Positions 50,464-59,092 of a stretch of DNA of 64,000 nt are shown here, in pieces (positions within the stretch are counted from its first letter, which is position 1; each line of letters begins with the position of its first letter). The stretch is from Romboutsia lituseburensis. Its GTDB lineage: Bacteria; Bacillota; Clostridia; Peptostreptococcales; Peptostreptococcaceae. The notes under the pieces were generated by a model, which saw only the letters and a list, made by a program, of their open reading frames with translations, had not been told where the DNA came from and did not search any database. A program made the translations under genes and the position numbers. The DNA is taken from positions 2,418,001 to 2,482,000 of the forward strand of contig NZ_JANQBQ010000001.1 of the NCBI RefSeq assembly GCF_024723825.1. Reading direction: 5' to 3'.

Positions 50464-50859
50464 ATGAAAAGAACAGAATTAATTACGATATCTCCTTTAG
50501 TTTTAGCATATATAGGAGACACTGTATATGAAACTTATGTAAGAGAATATTTAATAACAAAAAATATAAATAAAAAAGTAAATGATCTTCATAAATCTGC
50601 AGTCAAATATGTAAAAGCAAAAGCTCAAGCAACAATAATGCATGAAATAGAAGAACAATTAACAGAAGAAGAATTAAGAATTTTTAAGAGAGGTAGAAAT
50701 CAAAAGTCTCATACATCTCCTAAAAATGCAGATATAATAGATTATAAACATGCAACTGGATTTGAAGCTTTAATTGGTTATTTACATTTAGGTAAAGAAA
50801 AAGAACGATTAGAGTATATAATTGAAGAAGGTATTAAAATAATAGAAAAAAATATGTAA
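50464..50859 (+). CDS. mrnC: mini-ribonuclease III
   Basis: RNase III-like enzyme without a double-strand-binding domain; in Bacillus it matures 23S rRNA ends. 131 residues from ATG 50464. The catalytic region is LAYIGDTVYETYVREYL with Asp and Glu acidic residues, and the second half has KRGRNQKSHTSPKNADIIDYKHATGFEALIGYLHL with the conserved Glu. An in-frame ATG at 50446 overlaps cysS and would add six residues; the downstream start fits the family better. It is translationally coupled to cysS. Its expected substrates, the 23S processing stems, occur three times in this window. Confidence 0.95.
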   Translation: MKRTELITISPLVLAYIGDTVYETYVREYLITKNINKKVNDLHKSAVKYVKAKAQATIMHEIEEQLTEEELRIFKRGRNQKSHTSPKNADIIDYKHATGFEALIGYLHLGKEKERLEYIIEEGIKIIEKNM

Positions 50860-50860
50860 T

Positions 50861-50913
50861 AAAAAGAAGCGTCTAATACAATAAAAATATGATATTAGAC
50901 ACTTCTTTTTTAT
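50861..50913 (+). terminator. cysS-mrnC terminator
   Basis: AAAAAGAAG-GTCTAATA pairs with TATTAGAC-CTTCTTTTT around an AT loop, with one internal mismatch; T-rich right arm. Confidence 0.82.
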
Positions 50914-51102
50914 TTAATGATTATTGAATGTAAATTAAAGTTAATAGTAATTTAAATAGTATTACAAAGTATGTTTTAATTATCAATATCTAAAATTTTA
51001 CAATTATACAAACCTATTTTATATAGGAAAAATTTATATAATTTACATTCGAGATAAGGTATAATATAATCTATAAATTATTAAAAGGGAGGCCGTTAGT
51101 GG

Positions 51103-51861
51103 ATGAAAGTAAAAATATTATCTCATACACCAGAGCCAGAGAAAGTTATATCTATGGCTGCGAAACTATGTTATTCAGCTGTTGGAGTTGATGAAATAGA
51201 AAAAAATTTAACAGAAGAAAGTGTAAATAAGTTTTTAAATATGCTAGTAAGCATAGGGCATGAATCTCCATTAGAACATGTATCATTTACATTTGCAGTA
51301 GAAGGAATTTCTAGAGCATGTTCACACCAAATAGTTAGACATCGTATAGCAAGCTATTCACAACAAAGTCAAAGATATGTTAAGTTAGATCAATTTGAAT
51401 ATATAATTCCTCATGAAATAAATGAAATAGAAGAAGCAAGAGAACTATTCATAGATTCTATGAAAAAAGATCAAGAAGTATATGACAAATTAGTAGATAT
51501 ATTATTTGAAAAACATTATAATAATTTAATAAAAAATGGAAAAAATGAGAAAGAAGCTAAAAGACAAGCTGAAAAAAAAGCAATAGAAGATGCTAGATAT
51601 GTATTCCCAAATGCATGTGAAACTAAAATGGTATTTACTATGAATATAAGAACTCTATATAATTTCTTAAATCATAGATGCTGTGAAAGAGCTCAATGGG
51701 AAATAAGAGACTTATCAATAGAAATGTTAAGACAATTAAGACAGATAGCTCCAATTTTATTTGAAAATATTGGGCCTAACTGTATTCAAGGACCTTGCCC
51801 AGAAGGTAATATGGCTTGCGGTAATATTATCAAGGTAAGAGAGAAATTTAAGAATTTGTAG
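51103..51861 (+). CDS. thyX: flavin-dependent thymidylate synthase
   Basis: Converts dUMP to dTMP using methylene-tetrahydrofolate, FAD and NADPH; unrelated to ThyA. The ThyX motif [14 protein letters not shown] is complete (near residues 79-92), and the C-terminal [15 protein letters not shown] region is present. 252 residues, normal. The start ATG follows AAAGGGAGG. It heads a tight unit with rlmB, yacP and sigH. Confidence 0.96.
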   Translation: MKVKILSHTPEPEKVISMAAKLCYSAVGVDEIEKNLTEESVNKFLNMLVSIGHESPLEHVSFTFAVEGISRACSHQIVRHRIASYSQQSQRYVKLDQFEYIIPHEINEIEEARELFIDSMKKDQEVYDKLVDILFEKHYNNLIKNGKNEKEAKRQAEKKAIEDARYVFPNACETKMVFTMNIRTLYNFLNHRCCERAQWEIRDLSIEMLRQLRQIAPILFENIGPNCIQGPCPEGNMACGNIIKVREKFKNL

Positions 51862-51873
51862 GCGGTGGAAGAA

Positions 51874-52608
51874 TTGGCAATAATAGAAGGTAGAAATCCT
51901 GTAATAGAAGCAATAAAAAATAATAGAGAAATAGATAAGATAATGATAGCAAATTCTGCTAAAGAAGGATCTATAAAAAAAGTAATCGGAATGGCTAAGG
52001 AAAAAAACTTAATAATCCAATATGTAGATAAAAACAAATTAGATGAAATAAGTACAAGTCATGCGCATCAAGGTGTAATAGCTCAAGTAAGTGAGCATAA
52101 ATACTGGGAACTGGAAGATTTAATTCAAAGTGTAAAGGAAAAAGGTGAAGACCCATTCTTTATAATCCTAGATGAAATAACAGACCCTCATAATCTTGGG
52201 ACTATAGTTAGAACAGCAGATGCAGTAGGTGCTCATGGTGTAATTATACCAAAGAGAAGATCTGTTCATATAACACCGGTTGTAGTAAAAGCATCAGCAG
52301 GAGCAATAGAATATGTGCCAGTTTGCAAAGTTACAAATATAGTTAATACTATCAAAAGGTTAAAAGAAGAAGGTTTATGGATAGCTGCAGCTGATATGGA
52401 TGGAGAAGTATTCTATGAACAAAATCTTACTGGAGCATTAGGATTAGTAATAGGAAGTGAAGGATTTGGTATATCTAGATTAGTAAAACAAAACTGTGAC
52501 TTCACTGTTAAGATGCCTATGATAGGTAATGTAACTTCATTAAATGCATCAGTAGCAGGTGGAATTCTTCTTTATGAAATATTTAAGCAAAGATCAGGTG
52601 TAAAATAA
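51874..52608 (+). CDS. rlmB: 23S rRNA (guanosine-2'-O-)-methyltransferase RlmB family
   Basis: SPOUT (TrmH-family) methyltransferase. An N-terminal L30e-like RNA-binding domain (1-75) is followed by the knotted SPOUT domain with DEITDPHNLGTIVRTADAVG, GLVIGSEGFGISRLV and NVTSLNASVAGGILLYE, all canonical. RlmB methylates G2251 of 23S; some TrmH relatives modify other sites, so the target is inferred. TTG at 51874 is preferred (GGTGG at 51864-51868 leaves five bases); the in-frame GTG at 51865 overlaps that site. It follows thyX directly. Confidence 0.9.
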   Translation: MAIIEGRNPVIEAIKNNREIDKIMIANSAKEGSIKKVIGMAKEKNLIIQYVDKNKLDEISTSHAHQGVIAQVSEHKYWELEDLIQSVKEKGEDPFFIILDEITDPHNLGTIVRTADAVGAHGVIIPKRRSVHITPVVVKASAGAIEYVPVCKVTNIVNTIKRLKEEGLWIAAADMDGEVFYEQNLTGALGLVIGSEGFGISRLVKQNCDFTVKMPMIGNVTSLNASVAGGILLYEIFKQRSGVK

Positions 52609-52612
52609 ATTA

Positions 52613-53140
52613 ATGAGAAGAAATATAAAAAGCTATTTAATCGTTGATGGCTATAATATTATAAATGCCTGGGATGATTTGAAACATATAGCAAAAAATG
52701 ATTTAGAGGGTGCTAGAGAGAAATTAATAGATTTGATTATAGAATACGCGGAGTTTACAGGAAGAAAAGCAATAATAGTATTTGATGCGTATAATATTAA
52801 AAATAGCAAAGAGACTGTTGAAAATAGAAAATATATACAAGTTGTTTATACAAAGGAACATCAAACAGCAGATAGTTATATAGAAAAATTTATAACTTCA
52901 TTATCAAAATATGATGATGTTAAAGTTGCTACAAATGACTATGCAGAACAGCAAATAGTATTAGGTAAAGGGGCAGCTAGAATATCATCTAGAGAACTTA
53001 AGTTAGATTTAGAACATGCAAAAAAAAGTATGAAAGAAAAAAATAGCAGTAACCAAAAAAAGATACAACGTAACTGGTTAGAAGATAGATTAGACAAAGA
53101 AACATTGTCGAAACTTGAGAACATTCGTAGAATGCATTGA
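52613..53140 (+). CDS. NYN/PIN-like endoribonuclease domain protein (YacP family)
   Basis: 175 residues of the NYN-domain family (Rae1/YacP in Bacillus, a ribosome-associated endonuclease that cuts mRNA in the A site). Acidic active-site segments are visible: LIVDGYNIINAW, IIVFDAYNI, TADSYIEKFI and VATNDYAEQQIV. The basic C-terminal tail (LEHAKKSMKEKNSSNQKK) suits RNA binding. It starts four bases after rlmB and precedes sigH, the same rlmB-yacP-sigH order as in Bacillus. Confidence 0.93.
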   Translation: MRRNIKSYLIVDGYNIINAWDDLKHIAKNDLEGAREKLIDLIIEYAEFTGRKAIIVFDAYNIKNSKETVENRKYIQVVYTKEHQTADSYIEKFITSLSKYDDVKVATNDYAEQQIVLGKGAARISSRELKLDLEHAKKSMKEKNSSNQKKIQRNWLEDRLDKETLSKLENIRRMH

Positions 53141-53199
53141 AACTGCTAGATTCATTAGTCTATAATATAGCTATGAAAATGTTTCTATGGGGGGATAAC

Positions 53200-53847
53200 A
53201 TGTTAGTAGCTAAAGAAAAAGAATATGGGTTGATAGATAATTGTCAACAAGATGAGTACAATATAGTATTAAAAGCAAGTAATGGGGATAAAATAGCTTT
53301 AGAATATATTATTAAAAAATACAAAAACTTTGTTAAAGCTAAGGCAAAGTCATATTTTTTAATAGGAGCTGATAAGGAAGATATAATTCAAGAAGGAATG
53401 ATAGGTCTTTATAAGGCAATAAGAGATTTTGATGGGAGTAAGACTAACTCATTTAAATGTTTTGCTGAGATATGTATAACTAGACAAATAATAACCGCAA
53501 TTAAAACTGCAACTAGACAAAAACATATACCTTTAAATTCTTATGTGTCTTTAAATAAACCTATATACGATGAAGAATCTGATAGAACGCTCTTAGACAT
53601 AATAGCAACAAGTATGGTGACAGATCCAGAAGAGCTTATAATTAGCAAGGAAGAGCTTAAACATATTGAATCTAAGATAAATGAACTATTAAGTGACTTA
53701 GAACAAGAGGTGTTAGGACTATACTTAAGTGGCAAGTCATATCAGTACATAGCGGACAGGCTTGAAAGAGATGTAAAATCAATAGATAATGCTCTTCAGA
53801 GGGTTAAGAGAAAATTAGAAAAACATCTTGAAAATAGGAATGATTAA
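53200..53847 (+). CDS. sigH: RNA polymerase sigma-H factor
   Basis: Sigma-70-family factor for the transition to stationary phase and early sporulation. Region 2 reads KEDIIQEGMIGLYKAIRDFD and FAEICITRQIITAIKTATRQK; region 4 reads LYLSGKSYQYIADRLERDVKSIDNALQRVKRKL. ATG at 53200 is chosen: GGGGGG lies five bases upstream and the product is 215 residues, close to Bacillus SigH. A longer in-frame start at 53137 overlaps yacP and has no ribosome binding site. Presence of SigH suggests a spore-former. Confidence 0.95.
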   Translation: MLVAKEKEYGLIDNCQQDEYNIVLKASNGDKIALEYIIKKYKNFVKAKAKSYFLIGADKEDIIQEGMIGLYKAIRDFDGSKTNSFKCFAEICITRQIITAIKTATRQKHIPLNSYVSLNKPIYDEESDRTLLDIIATSMVTDPEELIISKEELKHIESKINELLSDLEQEVLGLYLSGKSYQYIADRLERDVKSIDNALQRVKRKLEKHLENRND

Positions 53848-53917
53848 TAGTAAAATACTTACCATAAGCTTATTATAAGCATATTAATTTATATCATAAA
53901 ACAGGAGGTATTTCAAA

Positions 53918-55111
53918 ATGGCTAAAGCTAAATTTGAAAGAAATAAACCACACGTTAATATAGGAACAATAGGTCACGTTGACCACGGTAAAACTACATT
54001 AACAGCAGCAATAACAAAAACATTATTCGATAGATACCAATTAGGAGAAGCTGTAGACTTTGCTAACATAGATAAAGCTCCAGAAGAAAGAGAAAGAGGG
54101 ATCACAATCTCTACTGCTCACGTTGAATATGAAACTCCAAACAGACACTACGCTCACGTTGACTGCCCAGGACATGCTGACTACGTTAAGAACATGATAA
54201 CAGGAGCTGCTCAAATGGACGGTGCTATATTAGTTTGTTCAGCAACAGATGGACCAATGCCTCAAACTAGAGAGCATATATTATTATCAAGACAAGTTGG
54301 TGTACCATACATAGTAGTATTCTTAAACAAATGTGATATGGTAGACGATGAAGAATTATTAGAGTTAGTTGAAATGGAAGTTAGAGACTTATTAAATGAG
54401 TACGAATTCCCAGGAGATGATACTCCAATAGTAAGAGGATCTGCTTTAATGGCATTACAAGATTCAGCTTCAGAGTGGGGAGATAAGATAGTAGATTTAT
54501 TCAATCAAATAGATGAATATATACCAGCTCCAGAAAGAGATGTAGATAAAGACTTCTTAATGCCAGTAGAAGACGTATTCTCTATAACAGGAAGAGGAAC
54601 AGTTGCTACAGGTAGAGTAGAAAGAGGAGTATTAAAGGTTCAAGATGAAGTTGAATTAGTAGGTTTATCTGAAGAGCCAAGAAAAATGGTAGTAACAGGA
54701 GTAGAAATGTTCAGAAAATTATTAGATCAAGCACAAGCTGGAGATAATATAGGAGCATTAATAAGAGGGGTACAAAGAAACGAAATCGAAAGAGGACAAG
54801 TATTAGCTAAGCCAGGAACAGTTAAAGCACATACAAAATTCATGGCAGAAGTATACGTTCTTAAAAAAGAAGAGGGTGGAAGACATACTCCATTCTTCGA
54901 TGGATACAGACCACAGTTCTACTTCAGAACAACTGACGTTACAGGAGCTTGTAAATTACCAGATGGAATAGAAATGGTAATGCCAGGAGATAACGTAACT
55001 ATGCAAGTTGAGTTAATAAACTCAATATGCGTTGAAGAAGGATTAAGATTCGCAATAAGAGAAGGTGGAAGAACAGTAGCATCAGGAGTTGTTGCTTCTA
55101 TAGTTGAATAG
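53918..55111 (+). CDS. tuf: elongation factor Tu
   Basis: GTPase that brings aminoacyl-tRNA to the ribosome. GHVDHGKTT (from residue 19), DCPGHADYV (near 81) and NKCD (near 136) are all canonical; domains II and III follow; 397 residues. Codon use is visibly more biased than in neighbours, fitting very high expression. The start follows ACAGGAGGT. It has its own terminator at 55142. Switch I and other drug-contact segments look ordinary. Confidence 0.98.
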   Translation: MAKAKFERNKPHVNIGTIGHVDHGKTTLTAAITKTLFDRYQLGEAVDFANIDKAPEERERGITISTAHVEYETPNRHYAHVDCPGHADYVKNMITGAAQMDGAILVCSATDGPMPQTREHILLSRQVGVPYIVVFLNKCDMVDDEELLELVEMEVRDLLNEYEFPGDDTPIVRGSALMALQDSASEWGDKIVDLFNQIDEYIPAPERDVDKDFLMPVEDVFSITGRGTVATGRVERGVLKVQDEVELVGLSEEPRKMVVTGVEMFRKLLDQAQAGDNIGALIRGVQRNEIERGQVLAKPGTVKAHTKFMAEVYVLKKEEGGRHTPFFDGYRPQFYFRTTDVTGACKLPDGIEMVMPGDNVTMQVELINSICVEEGLRFAIREGGRTVASGVVASIVE

Positions 55112-55141
55112 TCTTCAATTATATACGATTAATCAATAGAT

Positions 55142-55170
55142 AAAAAGAGGGGTTTTACTCCTCTTTTTTT
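55142..55170 (+). terminator. tuf terminator
   Basis: AAAAGAGG / CCTCTTTT stem with T7 tail. Confidence 0.85.
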
Positions 55171-55191
55171 AACTTGAAACCTACAAAAACA

Positions 55192-55220
55192 TTGACATGC
55201 CTATTATTTTGTGATAACTT
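55192..55220 (+). promoter_or_regulatory. promoter of rpmG-secE-nusG unit
   Basis: TTGACA (55192-55197), 17-base spacer, TAACTT (55215-55220). A hairpin with a GAAA loop follows at 55246-55276 in the untranslated leader. Confidence 0.65.
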
Positions 55221-55245
55221 ATACAAGGTAATGATTCAGGAAGGT

Positions 55246-55276
55246 AATAACACTTTAACGAAAGTTGAGGCGTTAT
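55246..55276 (+). other. GNRA-capped hairpin in rpmG leader
   Basis: AATAACACTTTAAC and GTTGAGGCGTTATT form about 13 pairs with one mismatch, capped by GAAA. It lies between promoter and rpmG with no T tract, so it is not a terminator. Function unknown; ribosomal protein feedback or mRNA stability are possible. Confidence 0.6.
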
Positions 55277-55321
55277 TTAACAATATATATTATTGTATAA
55301 ATAAAGTTGGAGGTGTAGCAG

Positions 55322-55471
55322 ATGAGAGTTAAAGTAACTTTAGCATGTACAGAGTGTAAGCAAAGAAACTACAACACTACTAAGAACAAAAAGAACAACC
55401 CAGACAGAATAGAATTACAAAAATATTGTAGATTCTGCAAAAAGCATACTACTCATAAAGAAACAAAATAG
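55322..55471 (+). CDS. rpmG: 50S ribosomal protein L33
   Basis: 49 residues: [20 protein letters not shown] at the start and [15 protein letters not shown] at the end. The four cysteines (9, 12, 36, 39) make this the zinc-binding form, so zinc supply may matter. GGAGGTG precedes the ATG. First gene of the rpmG-secE-nusG group. Confidence 0.95.
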   Translation: MRVKVTLACTECKQRNYNTTKNKKNNPDRIELQKYCRFCKKHTTHKETK

Positions 55472-55498
55472 TTTTTTATAAGAGGATGTGAATATAGA

Positions 55499-55720
55499 AT
55501 GTCTGCCCAAGTTAATCAAGGCGTGAAAACTAAAAAAAGATTCGGTTTAGGTTCTTTTGTAAAAGAAACAAAGCAAGAATTAAAAAGAGTTTCGTGGCCG
55601 ACAAGACAAGAATTACTGAAAAACACAGGTGTAGTTTTAACTGTAGTTATTTCATCTACTATATTAGTGTGGGTTTTAGATAGTGTATTATCTGGTGCAC
55701 TAGGACTGATACTAAAATAG
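55499..55720 (+). CDS. secE: preprotein translocase subunit SecE
   Basis: 73-residue small subunit of SecYEG. A basic cytoplasmic helix (FVKETKQELKRVSWPTRQELL, with the conserved VSWPT) is followed by one membrane helix (NTGVVLTVVISSTILVWVLDSVL). Between rpmG and nusG as usual. The ribosome binding site AGAGGATG is modest. Confidence 0.95.
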   Translation: MSAQVNQGVKTKKRFGLGSFVKETKQELKRVSWPTRQELLKNTGVVLTVVISSTILVWVLDSVLSGALGLILK

Positions 55721-55739
55721 ATAAAAAGGAGAAAATAAT

Positions 55740-56282
55740 ATGTCAGAATTACAACAAGCAAGATGGTATGTTGTTCATACCTATTCAGGACATGAAAATA
55801 AAGTTAAAGCTACTATAGAAAAAGCTGTAAAGACTAGAAGTATGGAAGATTGCATTACTCAAGTGGTTGTGCCAACTGAGGATGTAGTTGAAACTACTAA
55901 GACTGGAAAAGAAAAAACTAGACAACGTAAGATATTCCCAGGTTATGTTTTAGTTAAAATGGTTATTACTGATGAGTCTTGGTATGTCGTAAGAAATACT
56001 AAAGGTGTTACTGGATTCGTAGGTCCTGGGTCAAAACCAGTTCCATTAAGTGAAGATGAAGTAATAGCTATGGGCATAGAATTAACTGAACCGAAAATAG
56101 CAGCTGGTGATATCGACCTAGAAATAGGAGATACAGTAGAAGTTGCAAATGGTCCATTTGGTGGACAAGTAGGAACAGTTGAGGAAATAAACCTGGAAAC
56201 TAAAGAAGTAAAAGTGTGTATAGACGCATTTGGTAAGAAAACTCTATTTGTCGTAGAGGCAGATGGCATAGAAAAAATATAA
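55740..56282 (+). CDS. nusG: transcription termination/antitermination factor NusG
   Basis: RNA-polymerase clamp-binding pausing and antitermination factor; it likely also acts at the rRNA boxA elements here. The N-terminal NGN domain starts ARWYVVHTYSGHENKVKA, and a C-terminal KOW domain has VANGPFGGQVGTVEEINLE. 180 residues. AAAGGAG precedes the ATG. Confidence 0.97.
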   Translation: MSELQQARWYVVHTYSGHENKVKATIEKAVKTRSMEDCITQVVVPTEDVVETTKTGKEKTRQRKIFPGYVLVKMVITDESWYVVRNTKGVTGFVGPGSKPVPLSEDEVIAMGIELTEPKIAAGDIDLEIGDTVEVANGPFGGQVGTVEEINLETKEVKVCIDAFGKKTLFVVEADGIEKI

Positions 56283-56327
56283 TCGTTATATTATTTAATA
56301 TACAAACGAATACAAGGAGGTCCGCAA

Positions 56328-56753
56328 ATGGCTAAAAAAGTTATAGGTCAAATAAAATTACAAATACCTGCAGGGAAAGCTACACCAGCTCCACCAGTTG
56401 GACCAGCATTAGGACAACACGGTGTTAACATAATGGGATTCACAAAAGAATTCAATGCTAAGACTGCAGATCAAGCTGGAATGATAATACCAGTTGTTAT
56501 AACTGTATACCAAGATAGATCATTCTCATTCATAACAAAAACTCCACCAGCTGCAGTATTATTAAAGAAAGCTGCTGGTTTAGATTCTGCATCAGGAGAA
56601 CCAAACAAGAAGAAGGTTGCTACTTTATCTTCAGCTAAGATAAGAGAAATAGCAGAATTAAAAATGCCTGACTTAAACGCTGCATCAGTTGAAACTGCAA
56701 TGAGTATGATAGCTGGTACTGCAAGAAGTATGGGAATAGTTGTAGAAGACTAA
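56328..56753 (+). CDS. rplK: 50S ribosomal protein L11
   Basis: 141 residues, stalk-base protein next to the GTPase centre. [20 protein letters not shown] and the C-terminal rRNA-binding domain ([12 protein letters not shown] end) are canonical. Its binding region in 23S is encoded in the copies above. The start follows AAGGAGGT. Confidence 0.98.
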   Translation: MAKKVIGQIKLQIPAGKATPAPPVGPALGQHGVNIMGFTKEFNAKTADQAGMIIPVVITVYQDRSFSFITKTPPAAVLLKKAAGLDSASGEPNKKKVATLSSAKIREIAELKMPDLNAASVETAMSMIAGTARSMGIVVED

Positions 56754-56832
56754 TTTAAAATTAAATTAGACACTTCTGTATAGAAGTGGGAGGTTGAAAA
56801 AACCGAATAATACCACAAGGAGGACATTTAAA

Positions 56833-57531
56833 ATGGCTAAAAAAGGAAAAAAATACGTAGAAGCTTTAAATAAAGTTGATAGAACTAAATTATATGATGC
56901 TACAGAAGCATTATCATTAGTAACAGAAGTTGCTACTGCTAAATTTGATGAAACAGTAGAAGCTCACATAAAATTAGGTGTTGACTCAAGACATGCTGAT
57001 CAACAAGTTAGAGGAGCAGTTGTATTACCTCACGGAACTGGTAAAACTAAGAGAGTTTTAGTTTTCGCTAAGGGTGCAAAAGCTACAGAAGCTGAGCAAG
57101 CTGGAGCTGACTTTGTAGGAGCTGAAGAATTAGTTCAAAAAATACAAGGTGAAAACTGGTTTGAATTTGACGTTATAGTTGCTACTCCAGATATGATGGG
57201 TGTAGTAGGTAGATTAGGTAGAGTATTAGGACCTAAAGGATTAATGCCAAACCCTAAATCAGGAACAGTTACTTTCGATGTAGCTAAAGCTATAGACGAA
57301 ATAAAAGCTGGTAAGGTTGAATACAGATTAGATAAAACTAACATAATACACGTTCCAGTTGGAAAAGTATCTTTCGGTGGAGAAAAGTTAGCTGAAAACT
57401 TTGCTGCATTAATGGATGCTATAGTTAAGGCTAAGCCAGCTGCAGCTAAAGGACAATACTTAAGAAGTGTAGCAGTTACTTCTACTATGGGACCTGGAAT
57501 CAAAATAAATCCAGCAAGAGTAGCAGAATAA
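56833..57531 (+). CDS. rplA: 50S ribosomal protein L1
   Basis: 232 residues, L1-stalk protein that helps release deacylated t[24 protein letters not shown] start and the signature [20 protein letters not shown] are present. ATG at 56833 follows AGGAGGAC; an in-frame ATG further upstream (56794) is part of the leader and rejected. In relatives L1 represses its own operon at the leader; I did not identify the site. Confidence 0.97.
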   Translation: MAKKGKKYVEALNKVDRTKLYDATEALSLVTEVATAKFDETVEAHIKLGVDSRHADQQVRGAVVLPHGTGKTKRVLVFAKGAKATEAEQAGADFVGAEELVQKIQGENWFEFDVIVATPDMMGVVGRLGRVLGPKGLMPNPKSGTVTFDVAKAIDEIKAGKVEYRLDKTNIIHVPVGKVSFGGEKLAENFAALMDAIVKAKPAAAKGQYLRSVAVTSTMGPGIKINPARVAE

Positions 57532-57540
57532 TAAAAATTG

Positions 57541-57569
57541 TTGACATAGATATTCAAAAATGTTAATAT
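57541..57569 (+). promoter_or_regulatory. promoter of rplJ-rplL
   Basis: TTGACA (57541-57546), 17-base spacer, TAATAT (57564-57569), the same core elements as the 5S-tRNA promoter at 14740. Confidence 0.75.
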
Positions 57570-57597
57570 AACATATGTTGATATAAAAGAGAATAGA

Positions 57598-57704
57598 TTT
57601 GCCGTAGACAGTAGGTGCTGAAAAGCTTAATATCCTGCCGAGGTTTTAGATAAATTGAAATTACTAAAGCTTTTGGTGTCTACTTTTGACTCAAAAGCTT
57701 TTTT
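57598..57704 (+). promoter_or_regulatory. L10 leader with attenuator (rplJ autoregulation)
   Basis: Matches the L10(L12)4-binding leader: TTTGCCGTAGACAGTAGGTGC at 57599-57619 and ATCCTGCCGAGGT downstream. An intrinsic terminator follows (AAGCTTTTG at 57667-57675 with CAAAAGCTT at 57692-57700, then T4). Known logic: excess L10-L12 binds the leader and favours termination. Confidence 0.85.
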
Positions 57705-57758
57705 AAATGAGATTGCGGCGAATACTAAACCTATTAGGTGAAGGAGGTGCACATCGAA

Positions 57759-58262
57759 ATGAGAAAAGCTATAGAAGTTAAATCACATGTTGTTGCTGAA
57801 ATAGTTGAAAAGTTACAAAAATCATCTGCTGCTGTTGTAGTTGACTACAAAGGATTAACAGTTGAAGAGGTAACTGAATTAAGAAAGAAAATGAGAGAAG
57901 CTGGTGTTGAATACAAGGTATACAAAAACACTTTAGTTAGATTAGCTGCTAAAGAGGTTGGTATAGAACAATTCAATGACGAGTTATTAGTTGGTACTAA
58001 TGCGATAGCTTTCGGATACGAAGATCCTGTTGCTCCAGCTAGAATATTAAAAGAATTTATGGATTCTCATCCAAAAATGCAATTAAAGATGGGTGTAGTT
58101 GAAGGTGAATTCTACAACGAAACTCAAATAGCTGAGTTAGCTAGCATACCATCAAGAGAAGTTCTTCTTGCTAAATTACTTGGAAGCTTAAAAGCTCCAG
58201 TATCAAACTTTGCATACTTAATAGATGCAATAGCTAAAAAAGCTGAAGAACAACAAGCTTAA
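57759..58262 (+). CDS. rplJ: 50S ribosomal protein L10
   Basis: 167 residues; forms the base of the L7/L12 stalk. [20 protein letters not shown] and [10 protein letters not shown] are typical; the C-terminal helix binds L12 dimers. ATG at 57759 lies nine bases after AGGAGGTG; an earlier in-frame ATG-containing start at 57738 falls before the ribosome binding site. Confidence 0.97.
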   Translation: MRKAIEVKSHVVAEIVEKLQKSSAAVVVDYKGLTVEEVTELRKKMREAGVEYKVYKNTLVRLAAKEVGIEQFNDELLVGTNAIAFGYEDPVAPARILKEFMDSHPKMQLKMGVVEGEFYNETQIAELASIPSREVLLAKLLGSLKAPVSNFAYLIDAIAKKAEEQQA

Positions 58263-58342
58263 TTGTCAATTTAGTTAAAATTATAAAATAATTTTACATT
58301 AATATTATTAAAAAACAAGAAAAAAATGCGGAGGTGCTTAAA

Positions 58343-58705
58343 ATGACAATAGAACAAATATTAGAAGCTATAGAAAACATGAAAGTTTTAGAATTAAATG
58401 AATTAGTTAAAGCTGCTGAAGAAAAATTCGGTGTATCTGCTTCAGCTCCAGTTATGATGGCTGGTGCAGTTGCTGGTGGAGCTGCTGAAGAAAAAACAGA
58501 ATTCGACGTAGTATTAGCTAGCGCTGGATCTTCAAAAGTTGGAGTTATAAAAGCTGTTAGAGAAATAACAGGATTAGGATTAAAAGAAGCTAAAGAAGTA
58601 GTTGATAACGCTCCTAAGACAGTTAAAGAAGGAGCTTCTAAAGAAGAAGCTGAGCAAATAAAAGAAAAGTTAGAAGCTGCTGGAGCTTCAGTAGAAGTTA
58701 AGTAG
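58343..58705 (+). CDS. rplL: 50S ribosomal protein L7/L12
   Basis: 120 residues: N-terminal dimerisation domain, Ala/Gly hinge ([20 protein letters not shown]) and the C-terminal factor-binding domain ([20 protein letters not shown]). The start follows GGAGGTG. A terminator after it separates the ribosomal genes from rpoB, allowing different levels. Confidence 0.98.
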   Translation: MTIEQILEAIENMKVLELNELVKAAEEKFGVSASAPVMMAGAVAGGAAEEKTEFDVVLASAGSSKVGVIKAVREITGLGLKEAKEVVDNAPKTVKEGASKEEAEQIKEKLEAAGASVEVK

Positions 58706-58719
58706 TTTTTCTTTTTAAG

Positions 58720-58746
58720 AGATGTCCCGATGGGGCATCTTTTTTA
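58720..58746 (+). terminator. rplL terminator
   Basis: AGATGTCCC / GGGGCATCT (one G-U), loop GAT, T6 tail. Confidence 0.88.
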
Positions 58747-59092
58747 TTTTGCAAAATTATATAATATAAAACGATAATTAATACAATTTATATTTGCTAA
58801 AAAACAAATATATACTTGATACAGAAAAGACAACACACAGAAAAAATTAATTTTAATGTGAAAAAAACATTTATTTTAATAAAATAAAAAAATATGTAAA
58901 AAAAAGAGAATTTAAGATTGGTATTTTGTGCATAATAAATAATGCATATTTTACAGCGTAAAGTACTTAAAATGAAATAAAAATAAATGATATAAGTTAC
59001 ATATTGAAAAATGCTTGACATTATGATAAAATTATTAGATGCGTTAGAATAAACTATGGTTTTATTTTTAATTATTGAGAGGTGAAAAGTGA
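58747..59092. other. gap between rplL and rpoB
   Basis: 346 AT-rich bases without a gene. A TTGACA at 59015-59020 is a candidate -35 for rpoBC, but I see no well-spaced -10. The AGAGGTG ribosome binding site of rpoB is at the right end. Confidence 0.55.

Noticed and set aside
59015-59041. rpoBC promoter with TTGACA at 59015
   Set aside because: No -10 element at 16-18 bases; not listed as a promoter feature, only mentioned as a candidate -35.
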